Positions 28,915 through 36,494 of a stretch of 36,672 nucleotides of DNA are shown piece by piece. Below the pieces are notes generated by a model, which worked only from the letters and a program-made list of their open reading frames with translations, did no database searches and was not told the origin of the DNA. This DNA is from CAZGKW01 sp964526295 (GTDB taxonomy: Bacteria > Planctomycetota > Phycisphaerae > FEN-1346): assembly GCA_964526295.1 (NCBI GenBank), contig CAZGKW010000044.1, positions 1 to 36,672 on the forward strand, written 5' to 3'. Both the position numbers and the translations under genes were made by a program. Position 1 is the stretch's first letter. Every line of letters begins with the position of its first letter.

Positions 28915-30993
28915 CTATTCGGCGCTCGGCCAGGGCGGGGCGGCGGGCGGAGGCGCAGGCTGCAACGGCCGGCCTGGCCCCTCCGACGGCTCGTACTCCG
29001 GCACCACCGCCTTCAGGGCGTCCCGGACCGCCTGGTCGCCGGCCGCGTCCGAGACCGCCCCGAGCGTCTCGAGGGCCCGGTCCATCTCCTCCGGGGTGCA
29101 GGTCCGGCCCTGCCAGATAAAGATCTTCGCGTGGTGCGTCGGCAGGACGTCCTCGCCGGTGGTCCGAAGCTCCTCGAAGAGCTTCTCCCCGGGGCGCATC
29201 CCCAGGAACTCGATCCGGACGTCGAGGTCCGGCCGGTACCCCGAGAGGGTGATCATGTCTCGGGCGAGGTCGACGACCTTGACGGGCTCGCCCATGTCGA
29301 GGAGCATGATCTCTCCCCCCCGGCCCATCGTGCCGGCCTGGAGGACGAGCTGCGTCGCCTCCGGGATCGTCATAAAGTATCGACGCATCTCCGGATGGGT
29401 GACGGTGACCGGCCCGCCCCGGGCGATCTGCTCGCGGAAGATCGGCACGACGCTCCCGGCCGACCCCAGGACGTTGCCGAACCGGACGATGACGTACTTC
29501 GTGCTCTCGCAGGCCTCCGACGCGCTCAGGGCCTGGCAGTACATCTCCGCCACGCGTTTCGTGCATCCCATGATGCTCGTCGGGTTGACCGCCTTGTCGG
29601 TCGAGATGAGCACGAACGCTTCGGACCCGAAGCGGCACGCCATGTCGGCCACGTTCCTCGTCCCGAAGACGTTGTTCTTGATCGCCTCGCCGGGGTTCAG
29701 CTCCATCATGGGGACGTGCTTGTGGGCGGCGGCGTGGAAAACGACTGCCGGCCGGAACCGCTCGAAGACCGTTTCCAGCCGACCCCGGTCGCAGATGTCG
29801 GCGACGACGGCCGCCCGCTTCAGCCGCGGATGCGACCGGTCCAGCTCCCGGTCGATGTGGAACAGGTTGTTCTCGGCCTGCTCCAGCAGGACGAGCTGCT
29901 TCGGGCGGAACGCCGCCACCTGCCGGCACAGCTCCGACCCGATCGAGCCCCCGGCCCCGGTCACCAGGACCACCTTGCCCGCCAGAAACGACCCGATCTC
30001 CTCGACGTTCAGGCTGACGGGCTCGCGGCCCAGCAGGTCGTTGATGTCGACCTCCCGGAGCCGGCTGACGTCGATCCGCCCCTCAATCAGGTCCGCGACG
30101 CCCGGCACGATGCGGAACGTCAGCTTCTGGCCCTTGCAGACCTCGATGATCCGCCGCAGCTCCTCCCGCTTCGGCTGCGGCAGGGCGATGACCACCTCCT
30201 CGGCGTTCTGGGTCTCGGCCACCTCCGCCAGGTCGCCGATCCCCCCGAGGACCGGCACGCCGTGGATGCGGATGCCCCGCTTCCGCGGGTCGTCGTCGAC
30301 GAACCCGACGACGTGGTACCGCTCGACGGGCAGGCGATAGAGCTCCCGCAGGACGCCTTCGCCGGCGTTGCCCGCCCCGACGATCAGGACCCGCGTCAGG
30401 CCCGCCGGGCTGACCGGGCGGGAGCCCTCGCGGATGATCCGCACCAGGAACCGCATGCCGCCCACCAGGGCGATCGTCGCCGCCCAGTCGATGATCAGCA
30501 CCGTGTCGGGCACCGGGACCAGGAGCTGGCCCTCCGGCGGGGGGCCCGGCGTCAGGAGGCCCGCCGTCCACAGGTAGTTCGCCCCGTAGACCCCCGCCAG
30601 GATGATCGCCGTCGAGATGTGGCTGGCCTTGAACGTCTCGACCAGGTCCTGGACGCTGACGTACTGCCACCACCCGGCATAGAGGCGGAAGTGGCCGAAG
30701 ACCAGGACCTTCACGATCACCACGAAGATCAGCATCTCGTGGAACGCCGCCCACACGTCGTGCGGGACCGGCACGAACTGGTTGACGGCCTTGCCGACGT
30801 CGTCGCTCGTGATGACCAGACCCACCGGCTCGATGGGGTCGTGGAACGGCGGAATGTGGAACTCGTACCGCAGGCCGAACGCGAACCAGAACGCCAGGAT
30901 AAACAGGACGACGTGGACCCCCGCCACGTAGGCGTGGCGCAGGGCGGGGGCGAATCGGCTCGGCACGCGAGGCTTCTCGTCGGTCTCGGCCAT
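28915..30993 (-). CDS. Membrane nucleotide-sugar 4,6-dehydratase (FlaA1/PglF/CapD family)
   Basis: It is predicted to convert UDP-GlcNAc or a related sugar nucleotide to the 4-keto-6-deoxy form for bacillosamine- or fucosamine-type glycans. The 692 residues have about four transmembrane helices (first about 20-36 VHVVLFILAFWFAFGL) and a first Rossmann domain (VLIVGAGNAGEGVL, about 200). The catalytic SDR domain starts at VVLVTGAGGSIGSELC (about 340) and carries the S-T-D-K-A-V-N-P-T-S-I-M-G-C-T-K motif. As in WbpM/PglF, the SDR tyrosine is replaced by methionine (M-x3-K, about 474). A Pro-rich tail ends the protein. The ATG at 30993 leaves a 125-nt leader; longer in-frame starts exist. Confidence 0.9.
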   Translation of the reverse strand: MAETDEKPRVPSRFAPALRHAYVAGVHVVLFILAFWFAFGLRYEFHIPPFHDPIEPVGLVITSDDVGKAVNQFVPVPHDVWAAFHEMLIFVVIVKVLVFGHFRLYAGWWQYVSVQDLVETFKASHISTAIILAGVYGANYLWTAGLLTPGPPPEGQLLVPVPDTVLIIDWAATIALVGGMRFLVRIIREGSRPVSPAGLTRVLIVGAGNAGEGVLRELYRLPVERYHVVGFVDDDPRKRGIRIHGVPVLGGIGDLAEVAETQNAEEVVIALPQPKREELRRIIEVCKGQKLTFRIVPGVADLIEGRIDVSRLREVDINDLLGREPVSLNVEEIGSFLAGKVVLVTGAGGSIGSELCRQVAAFRPKQLVLLEQAENNLFHIDRELDRSHPRLKRAAVVADICDRGRLETVFERFRPAVVFHAAAHKHVPMMELNPGEAIKNNVFGTRNVADMACRFGSEAFVLISTDKAVNPTSIMGCTKRVAEMYCQALSASEACESTKYVIVRFGNVLGSAGSVVPIFREQIARGGPVTVTHPEMRRYFMTIPEATQLVLQAGTMGRGGEIMLLDMGEPVKVVDLARDMITLSGYRPDLDVRIEFLGMRPGEKLFEELRTTGEDVLPTHHAKIFIWQGRTCTPEEMDRALETLGAVSDAAGDQAVRDALKAVVPEYEPSEGPGRPLQPAPPPAAPPWPSAE

Positions 30994-31124
30994 CGGCTTT
31001 CCGGCGGCCCCTCGGGGGGACACGGACGGCATCCGAGTGTTTATCGGCCCAAGGCGGCAGCCGGGTTTACCGCCGCCGTGCCGCTCCCTCTCCCCCAGGA
31101 CTCCCGGTGCCAAACAGACGGGCC

Positions 31125-31153
31125 ACTATACCCCGCGCCGGTCCTCCCGTCAA
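31125..31153 (-). promoter_or_regulatory. Strong promoter of the sugar dehydratase gene
   Basis: On the minus strand: TTGACG (31153-31148), a 17-bp spacer, TATAGT (31130-31125). The leader is about 125 nt. Confidence 0.68.
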
Positions 31154-31270
31154 CGCGCCGCGGGCCCCGCGGATTCGGCCCCGGCTTGCGCCGCGGACGT
31201 TGACGTTGCCGTTTTCCTTGTCGTTTCAGCCGTCGCCTCTCTTGCGACGTTCGGCGTTGGCCGTTTCTGT

Positions 31271-31371
31271 GCCGTTCGCCGTTCGCCGTTCGCCGTTCGC
31301 GACTCGGAATTCCTTGCTCTATTGTTCTTCCTTCGCCGTGGCCGTTGGCCGTTGGCCGTTGGCCGTTGCGG
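31271..31371. repeat. Heptamer arrays around a CTTGCTCTATTG repeat, copy 1
   Basis: GCCGTTC repeated about four times (31271-31300), then GACTCGGAATTCCTTGCTCT and ATTGTTCTTCCTTCGCCG (31301-31338), then GCCGTTG repeated about four times (to 31371). This fills most of the 382-bp gap between the dehydratase and radical SAM genes; the promoter at 31125 is the only other signal there. Confidence 0.7.
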
Positions 31372-31375
31372 CTTC

Positions 31376-32269
31376 TTATCTCGCCAGCCGCAGCCCCAAC
31401 TTCCGGGCATGGACTTGCGCCGAGTCGACTTCGTCACGCGTCGGCCGCCGCGCCAGCTCCGGATGCGCCGACCGCCCGCCGTGGGTCGCCACCTCGCCCG
31501 CCGGCCGGTACTGGCCCATCACGTTGACGAACGTATTCGGCGAGACGCAATTGGCGAGGAAATCGAGCGCCTCGCGGGTCTCCTCCAGGGCGCCGGGCAT
31601 GACGAGGTGCCGCACAAGCAGGCCCCGCGTCGCCACGCCGCCTTCGACGAGAAGGTCGCCGACCTGGCGATGCATCTCGGCGAGCGCCTCGCGGGCCCGG
31701 TCCGCGTAATCCGGGGCCCGGCAATACCGCCGGCCGCTCTCGGCCCGCATGAACTTCAGGTCCGGCATGTAAACCTCGACCAGGCCCTCGAGGTGCCGCA
31801 GGACGCCGGCGTACTCGTAGCCGCCGGAGTTCCACACGATGGGGACCGACAGGCCCTGCCGCCGGGCCTCGACGACGGCCTCGGCCAGGGCCGCCGTGAA
31901 ATGGGTCGGCGTGACGAAGTTGATGTTCTCGCAGCCGCGCTCCTCCAGGGCGAGCATCATCCGCACCAGGGCCGGCGTCTCCAGGTCGCGGCCGATCGGC
32001 CCGGCCGAGATGTCGGCGTTCTGGCAGAAGACGCACCCCAGGTTGCACCCCGCGAGGAAGATCGTGCCGCTGCCGCCCCGGCCGACCAGGCACGGCTCCT
32101 CGCCGAAGTGCGGCCCGGCACTCGCGACGTTCGCGACCGTCCCGCCGCGACAGAAGCCCCGCTCGCCGGCGGGCCGGTCGACCCGGCAGTCGCGGGGGCA
32201 CAAAACACACGGCGCCGTCGACGCGCGAAGCGCCTGGAGCCGACCCGCGGCTTCCACCTCGTCAGCCAC
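31376..32269 (-). CDS. PflX-like radical SAM protein (COG1313 type)
   Basis: This cytoplasmic iron-sulfur enzyme generates a 5'-deoxyadenosyl radical; its substrate is unknown. The 297 residues carry the radical SAM cluster motif C75-x3-C79-x2-C82 (A-G-C-N-L-G-C-V-F-C-Q-N). They also have an N-terminal cysteine cluster C21-x2-C24-x3-C28-x11-C40 (C-V-L-C-P-R-D-C-R-V-D-R then G-E-R-G-F-C) typical of PflX-like proteins. Y-M-P-D-L-K-F and L-V-R-H-L-V-M-P-G are further family segments. It starts at a GTG with AGGAG six bases upstream. No glycyl-radical enzyme lies nearby, so a pyruvate formate-lyase activating role is not supported. Confidence 0.88.
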   Translation of the reverse strand: MADEVEAAGRLQALRASTAPCVLCPRDCRVDRPAGERGFCRGGTVANVASAGPHFGEEPCLVGRGGSGTIFLAGCNLGCVFCQNADISAGPIGRDLETPALVRMMLALEERGCENINFVTPTHFTAALAEAVVEARRQGLSVPIVWNSGGYEYAGVLRHLEGLVEVYMPDLKFMRAESGRRYCRAPDYADRAREALAEMHRQVGDLLVEGGVATRGLLVRHLVMPGALEETREALDFLANCVSPNTFVNVMGQYRPAGEVATHGGRSAHPELARRPTRDEVDSAQVHARKLGLRLAR

Positions 32270-32282
32270 GATGCACTCCTCA

Positions 32283-32329
32283 GGCGAACCGCGAACAGCC
32301 GAACCGAAGAACCCGAGAGCAAGGAATAG
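32283..32329 (-). repeat. CTTGCTCTATTG repeat, copy 2 (inverted)
   Basis: GCGAACCGCGAACAGCCGAA followed by CCGAAGAACCCGAGAGCAAG and GAATAG. It corresponds to the reverse complement of copies at 31301 and 32865 and lies just after the four-helix-bundle gene's 3' end. Confidence 0.55.
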
Positions 32330-32341
32330 TGACGTCAGAAA

Positions 32342-32749
32342 TCACGCCGGCGGGGCGTCCGCCGGTTTCGGGGCGGCCCCGGTTGCGGTTCGGTCGCTGG
32401 CGACGAACACGCCGACCAGCTCGTTGCATTCGCCGACGATGGCCGACCGCTTCGCCTCGGGACCGGCCACGCGTCGGCGCTGGATGAGCCTCAACCACGC
32501 GTGGGTCTCCCGCGGCTCCTTCAGGGCGATCTTGAGCTTATCGACGAAGTCCTTGCGCGACTCGCCGGCCTGGGCCTCGGCGTAATTGGCCATCGGCGAC
32601 GTGCCATAGCGGAGCAACTGGCCGCCCAGGTGGCGGCCGACGAGCGACCGCGGAAGGACGGCAACGACGTCGAGCACACGGCCGGCGAAGTCGATGGGCC
32701 GCTCCTCCAGGTCCCGATACCGGTTTTCCGGCCGCTTTGCGTCGGGCAT
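32342..32749 (-). CDS. Four-helix-bundle protein (23S rRNA intervening-sequence type)
   Basis: The 135 residues match the small helical family often called four helix bundle protein, S23 or IVP, whose role is unsettled. Typical segments are R-Y-R-D-L-E-E-R-P-I-D-F-A-G-R-V, L-P-R-S-L-V-G-R-H-L-G-G-Q-L-L-R-Y-G-T-S-P, A-N-Y-A-E-A-Q-A-G-E-S-R-K-D-F and L-K-E-P-R-E-T-H-A-W-L-R-L-I. AAAGGAG in front of the ATG at 32749 supports the start. Such genes are patchily distributed and sometimes sit inside 23S genes, but no rRNA is present here. Inverted copies of the CTTGCTCTATTG repeat bracket the gene, so it may have arrived with them. Confidence 0.85.
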   Translation of the reverse strand: MPDAKRPENRYRDLEERPIDFAGRVLDVVAVLPRSLVGRHLGGQLLRYGTSPMANYAEAQAGESRKDFVDKLKIALKEPRETHAWLRLIQRRRVAGPEAKRSAIVGECNELVGVFVASDRTATGAAPKPADAPPA

Positions 32750-32821
32750 CTCCCACTCCTTTCCTCGCCGTTCGTTGGTTGGTTTGGATCTATCGGGTTC
32801 GCCGTCCGCGTCCGCTTCTAC

Positions 32822-32899
32822 AGTTCGCCGTCGCCGTCCGCCGTCGCCGTTCACTTCGCCACTCGCGGTTCCTTGCTCTATTGTTCTTCCTTCGTCGAC
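32822..32899 (+). repeat. CTTGCTCTATTG repeat, copy 3, with degenerate heptamers
   Basis: Degenerate GTTCGCC/GTCCGCC heptamers (32822-32860), then CACTCGCGGTTCCTTGCTCT and ATTGTTCTTCCTTCGTCG. It abuts the stop of the aminopeptidase gene. Confidence 0.65.
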
Positions 32900-32903
32900 T
32901 TCT

Positions 32904-33992
32904 TTACAGCTTGAACGTCCCCTCCTCCTGAAGCGCCTTGCCGTCGACCTCCATCCGCCCGCCGTCGCGCAGGTCGCAGATCATGTCCCAGTGCAGGGCC
33001 GACTTCGCCTTCGACCCCGTCTCGGGATAGCCTTTGCCGAGGGCCAGGTGGACCGTCCCGCCGATCTTCTCGTCGAACAGGATGTTCTTGATGAAGCGGG
33101 TGATGTCGTAGTTCGTGCCGATGCCCAGCTCCCCGAGGCGGCTCGCACCGGCGTCCATCCCGATCATCTGCTTCAGGAACGCCTCGTTCTTGCCGGCCGT
33201 GGCCTTGACGACCTTGCCCTTCTCGAACTCCAGGCGCACGTCGGCCACCTCCTTGCCCCGGTAGCACGCCGGGTAGGTGTAGCGGATGTGCCCTTCGGCG
33301 GTCGATTCGACCGGCCCGGTGAAGACCTCGCCGTCGGGCATGTTGTGCGACCCGAACGAGTTGATGAACGTGCGGCCCTTGACGCTCATCACGAGGTCGG
33401 TGTCCGGGGCGACGATGCGGACCCGGTCGGCCCCGCGGAGCCGCCGGATGACCTTGGCCTGGAACGTCCTGGCCTTCTTCCAGGCGGCGACGGGATCCTT
33501 CTTGTCGAGACGCATCGCCATGTAGGCGAAGTCGGCGAACTCCTCGACGCCCATGCCGGCGTCCTGGGCGTAGGCCGCCGTCGGATAGAGCGTCAGCGTC
33601 CACTCGTTTTTCTTCAGCAAGAGGTTCAGCAGCTTTCGCCGGGCCGCCTCGACGGCGACCTGTTTCCTGACGTCGACCTGGGCGTGGGCCTGGGTGTTCG
33701 TCTCGGCCAGGATGCGGATGGAATGGTCGGCCTCGCGGGCGGCGGCCATCGTCGACCGGGCGACGAACTCGAGCTGGTCTCTCGACGCCTCGGCATACAT
33801 GACCTCGCCGGCCCGGTCCGGCGTCATGCGGACCATCGGATGGCCCCCGGCCCGGTAGATCTCCCGGATGCACTCCAGGGCCAGCGGCTCGGCCGCCGCC
33901 GGGGCCGCCACCTGGACCGACTGGCCCCGCTTGACGTTCCGGCAGTACCGGACCAGGACCCGGGCCAGCTTACGGACGCGCTCGTCGATCAT
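32904..33992 (-). CDS. M29-family metalloaminopeptidase
   Basis: This cytoplasmic aminopeptidase uses two metal ions to release N-terminal residues. The 362 residues fit the M29 (AmpS/thermophilic aminopeptidase T) family. N-M-P-D-G-E-V-F-T-G-P-V-E supplies a metal glutamate (about 225-240), E-L-G-I-G-T-N another region (about 290), and H-L-A-L-G-K-G-Y and A-L-H-W-D-M-I-C-D-L-R (about 315-345) the final H and H-x-D ligands. AAGGAG eight bases before the ATG fixes the start. The gene is free-standing; a terminator on the same strand lies upstream, so it probably has its own promoter, which I could not identify. Confidence 0.92.
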   Translation of the reverse strand: MIDERVRKLARVLVRYCRNVKRGQSVQVAAPAAAEPLALECIREIYRAGGHPMVRMTPDRAGEVMYAEASRDQLEFVARSTMAAAREADHSIRILAETNTQAHAQVDVRKQVAVEAARRKLLNLLLKKNEWTLTLYPTAAYAQDAGMGVEEFADFAYMAMRLDKKDPVAAWKKARTFQAKVIRRLRGADRVRIVAPDTDLVMSVKGRTFINSFGSHNMPDGEVFTGPVESTAEGHIRYTYPACYRGKEVADVRLEFEKGKVVKATAGKNEAFLKQMIGMDAGASRLGELGIGTNYDITRFIKNILFDEKIGGTVHLALGKGYPETGSKAKSALHWDMICDLRDGGRMEVDGKALQEEGTFKL

Positions 33993-34041
33993 CGTCGTAT
34001 CTCCTTACGCCGGTGTCGGTCGCACCCTCTTCCGCAAGCGG

Positions 34042-34065
34042 AAAAGACCGTCCCGACCGGGACGG
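34042..34065 (-). terminator. Rho-independent terminator on the minus strand
   Basis: On the minus strand, CCGTCCCG-GT-CGGGACGG (34065-34048) is followed by TCTTTTC. It would stop transcription from the exported-protein gene before the aminopeptidase gene. Confidence 0.55.
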
Positions 34066-34207
34066 CCCTGCATGGTACGCGAAAGCGGCGGGCCAGGCAA
34101 CGAGATGGGCGATCCCGCGCTGCGTTGGCCCACGAGGGGGGCCGCGCGTCGGCCGCGGGGGCCGCCTGAGGGGGGGGGGGTAAGCTTGCCTCGGGCGTCG
34201 CCGTGTA

Positions 34208-34280
34208 GCTCGTGCGCGGCGCGTCAAAACCCGGCGGACGAGGTCCGCGGGGTTCCTCTCGCGGCGCGCAGCGCACGAGC
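34208..34280. repeat. Nested inverted repeats
   Basis: An outer perfect 10-bp pair, GCTCGTGCGC (34208-34217) and GCGCACGAGC (34271-34280), encloses an inner pair, AACCCGGCGGAC and GTCCGCGGGGTT (34228-34239, 34243-34254; one mismatch, 3-nt loop). It begins 9 bp after the stop of the exported-protein gene. It may be an mRNA 3' structure, a REP composite or a small-RNA remnant. The rest of the 296-bp gap shows only the terminator. Confidence 0.5.
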
Positions 34281-34288
34281 GCCAGACC

Positions 34289-35602
34289 TCACTTCTTTCC
34301 GATCCGCCAGCCGCCTTGCGCCCGCACCAGCGGCAGGTCGGCGACTCCCAGCGACTCCCGCTTCGCGGTGTCCGTCCGGGCGTACTGAACGGCCACCCGG
34401 ACCTGCTCGCCGACCTGGAACGGCCAGCCGACCCGCAGCAGGACCACCGTTCGCGTGTCCGCCTGGCCGGTGAAAGCGGCCCGCAGAGAGCGGGCCCCCT
34501 TGTATCGTTCGGCCGCCTCGGGCGCGAGGCACGCCAGGGCCGCCTCCCGGTGCTCCGTGTTGACCGCCGTGACGAACCGGTCGACGAGCGTCCGGACTTC
34601 GCGGCGGCTGGCGGCCGTCCGGACGATCTGGCCGGCCCGGCCGCGGAGGGCCTTCGCCTGGGCTCCCGCGCGGCCCAGGAGCGATTTCGATGCCTCTTCT
34701 TCCGCCGACTTCGCCGCCGACCCGATGGCCGATTCGACCTCCGCGGCACGGCGCTCCAGGCCCGTGGCGCTCGCCGCCTCCGAAACGAGCGCCCGAAGTG
34801 TCAGCTCCTTGGCGAGCAGGTCCGACCCGATCCGCCAGGCGGCCAGGGCCGCATCGTCGCCCGCCCCGGCAGCCAACCGGGCCAGCGCCCGGTCGATCGC
34901 CTCGCAGGCCGCCGCCAGGGCGGCGTCCTCGGAGTACGCCGGGTCGGGGTAGCGTTTGCCCTCGGCGTCCGGCAGGGCCGCATCGGCGAGCGCGATCGCC
35001 GCCTCGACGCGGGCCGAGGCGCTCGGGCACCCGGCGGCCACCGTCCGGAGGATGGCGACGCCGAGCCGCGGCGGGCACGTCGCCTCGGGCGGCCGGCCCG
35101 GGTCCCACGCCAGGGCGGCGCGCAGGACCGGCCCCGTCTGGGCGGCGATGAGGCGGAGCTCGTCGTCGGTCGGGTCGCCCGGATCGGGACGCGGCGGGGC
35201 TTGGAGGGATGTCAACGCGTCGGGCAGCGAGAGGCCTCGCTCCTCGAGCGCCTCCGGGTGCTTCCTCAGGACGCCCGCCAGGTCCCACGCCAGCGCCCGC
35301 GCGGCGGGGACGGAACTCCTGGCGAGCGCCTCGGCCGACGCGACGATCTCCGCGACGGGTTGACGGATGGGCGGAATCGGGACAGGCGCCGGCGCCGGGC
35401 CCGGCGCCGGCGGCGGGACCGGAATGCGCGGCGGCCGGGAAGCTCGACCCGGCGCCGGCGACGGCAAGATGTGTTCTACGCGCAAGGATGGGTCTCGTGG
35501 ACCCCCGCCCCCCAGACGACCAGCGGGCACGTCGCCCTTCGGGGTGCCCGGCGCCCCTGCCCACAGGGCCAGCACGAGAAGCGATGCGAGCGTCGGTCGC
35601 AT
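34289..35602 (-). CDS. Exported Pro/Ala-rich protein of unknown function
   Basis: The 437 residues have a signal peptide (about 1-17, MRPTLASLLVLALWAGAPG), then a Pro-rich linker (about 43-82, with P-x repeats). A long helical, Ala-rich body follows (about 85-340), then a compact C-terminal domain (about 340-437): VRTLVDRFVTAVNTEHREAA, later TRTVVLLRVGWPFQVGEQVR and R-A-Q-G-G-W-R-I-G-K-K. That C-terminal part resembles an NTF2-like or SnoaL-like fold (inference). No enzyme motif is evident. A folE terminator hairpin lies just upstream, so the gene has its own transcription start, which I cannot place. Confidence 0.62.
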   Translation of the reverse strand: MRPTLASLLVLALWAGAPGTPKGDVPAGRLGGGGPRDPSLRVEHILPSPAPGRASRPPRIPVPPPAPGPAPAPVPIPPIRQPVAEIVASAEALARSSVPAARALAWDLAGVLRKHPEALEERGLSLPDALTSLQAPPRPDPGDPTDDELRLIAAQTGPVLRAALAWDPGRPPEATCPPRLGVAILRTVAAGCPSASARVEAAIALADAALPDAEGKRYPDPAYSEDAALAAACEAIDRALARLAAGAGDDAALAAWRIGSDLLAKELTLRALVSEAASATGLERRAAEVESAIGSAAKSAEEEASKSLLGRAGAQAKALRGRAGQIVRTAASRREVRTLVDRFVTAVNTEHREAALACLAPEAAERYKGARSLRAAFTGQADTRTVVLLRVGWPFQVGEQVRVAVQYARTDTAKRESLGVADLPLVRAQGGWRIGKK

Positions 35603-35629
35603 GGGTGTTCTCCAACCACTCGGCGCACG

Positions 35630-35656
35630 AGAAAAGGCGCGGCCCCACGCGCCTTT
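35630..35656 (-). terminator. Rho-independent terminator of folE
   Basis: On the minus strand, AAGGCGCG and CGCGCCTT (arms 35655-35648 and 35641-35634) are followed by TTCTC. It is about 100 nt after the folE stop. Confidence 0.6.
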
Positions 35657-35756
35657 AGTCGCCCCGCGGCCCCGCGCGGTTCCGCCTGTCCGTGCCGTTG
35701 CGGCGCCGCCGGGCCCCTCAGCCCATCGCTATGGCAGACCGGCGACGCGGCGACGC

Positions 35757-36329
35757 TCAGCCCCGCCGGCCGTGGGTCAAGAGGGTCACCGCTTCGGCCC
35801 GCGTCTTCTCGTTCTCCCGAAAAATGCCCCGCACGACGCTCGTCACGGTCACCGAGCCCGGTTTCTGGACGCCGCGGATCGTCATGCACAAGTGCTCGGC
35901 CTCGATGACGACCATCACGCCCCGCGGGCGGAGCGTCGTCATGATGTCGTCGGCGATGGCCTGGGTCATCCGCTCCTGAATCTGGAGCTTCCGGGCCTCC
36001 ATCTCCACGATCCGCGCCAGCTTCGACAGGCCCGTCACGCGGTCCTTGTGCGGCAGGTACGCCACGTGGGCCCGGCCGAGGAACGGCACCAGGTGGTGCT
36101 CGCACAGGCTGACGAACGGGACGTCCCGCATCAGAACGATCTCGTCGTGCTCCTCGCACGGCAGGACAGTCATGATCTCGGCCGCCGACTGGTCCATCCC
36201 GGCGACCAGCTCGCGGAACATCTCGGCGACGCGGCGGGGCGTCTCGACCAGGCCGGGCCGGTCGGGGTCCTCGCCGATGCCCTCCAGCAGGAGCCGCGTG
36301 GCCCGCTTCACCTTCTCGATATCGACCAT
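35757..36329 (-). CDS. folE: GTP cyclohydrolase I
   Basis: The enzyme makes 7,8-dihydroneopterin triphosphate from GTP, the first step of folate and some deazapurine pathways. The 190 residues carry the zinc ligands C76 and H79 in S-L-C-E-H-H-L and C148 in A-E-H-L-C-M-T. G-L-V-E-T-P-R-R-V-A (26-35) and L-S-K-L-A-R-I-V (101-108) are further family segments. The ATG at 36329 is chosen as the start of the family's N-terminal helix; a longer in-frame ATG at 36389 would add 20 atypical residues. The promoter at 36413-36441 leaves a leader of about 75 nt. No other folate gene is adjacent. Confidence 0.95.
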   Translation of the reverse strand: MVDIEKVKRATRLLLEGIGEDPDRPGLVETPRRVAEMFRELVAGMDQSAAEIMTVLPCEEHDEIVLMRDVPFVSLCEHHLVPFLGRAHVAYLPHKDRVTGLSKLARIVEMEARKLQIQERMTQAIADDIMTTLRPRGVMVVIEAEHLCMTIRGVQKPGSVTVTSVVRGIFRENEKTRAEAVTLLTHGRRG

Positions 36330-36412
36330 GGCACGCTCCTCCCGGCCGAATGGATCCCCGGCACCGCCCCACGGCCCAGAACGGGGCATCCAGGCGGCGA
36401 ACCCGCCAGGGA

Positions 36413-36441
36413 TTTCTATAGCCCCGCCCGGCAGCGGTCAA
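36413..36441 (-). promoter_or_regulatory. Promoter of folE
   Basis: On the minus strand: TTGACC (36441-36436), then either TAGAAA after 17 bp (36418-36413) or TATAGA after 15 bp. Confidence 0.5.
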
Positions 36442-36455
36442 GGCCGAACGCTATT

Positions 36456-36494
36456 CTCCCTCTCCCCTCCGCGGGAGAGGGCTGGGCTGAGGGG
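36456..36494. repeat. CCCTCTCCC / GAGAGGG dispersed palindromic repeat, copy 2
   Basis: CTCCCTCTCCCCTCCGCGGG followed by AGAGGGCTGGGCTGAGGGG, related to 4268-4307. Confidence 0.6.

Noticed and set aside
28189..31203. 1004-codon plus-strand open frame
   Set aside because: Antisense shadow of the epimerase and dehydratase genes; strongly Arg/Asp/Pro-biased.
36330..36412. THF or other riboswitch in the folE leader
   Set aside because: The leader is about 75 nt and shows no recognisable conserved core.
35476..36441. 321-codon minus-strand frame over folE
   Set aside because: Out-of-frame shadow of folE, which carries all zinc and catalytic motifs in the other frame.
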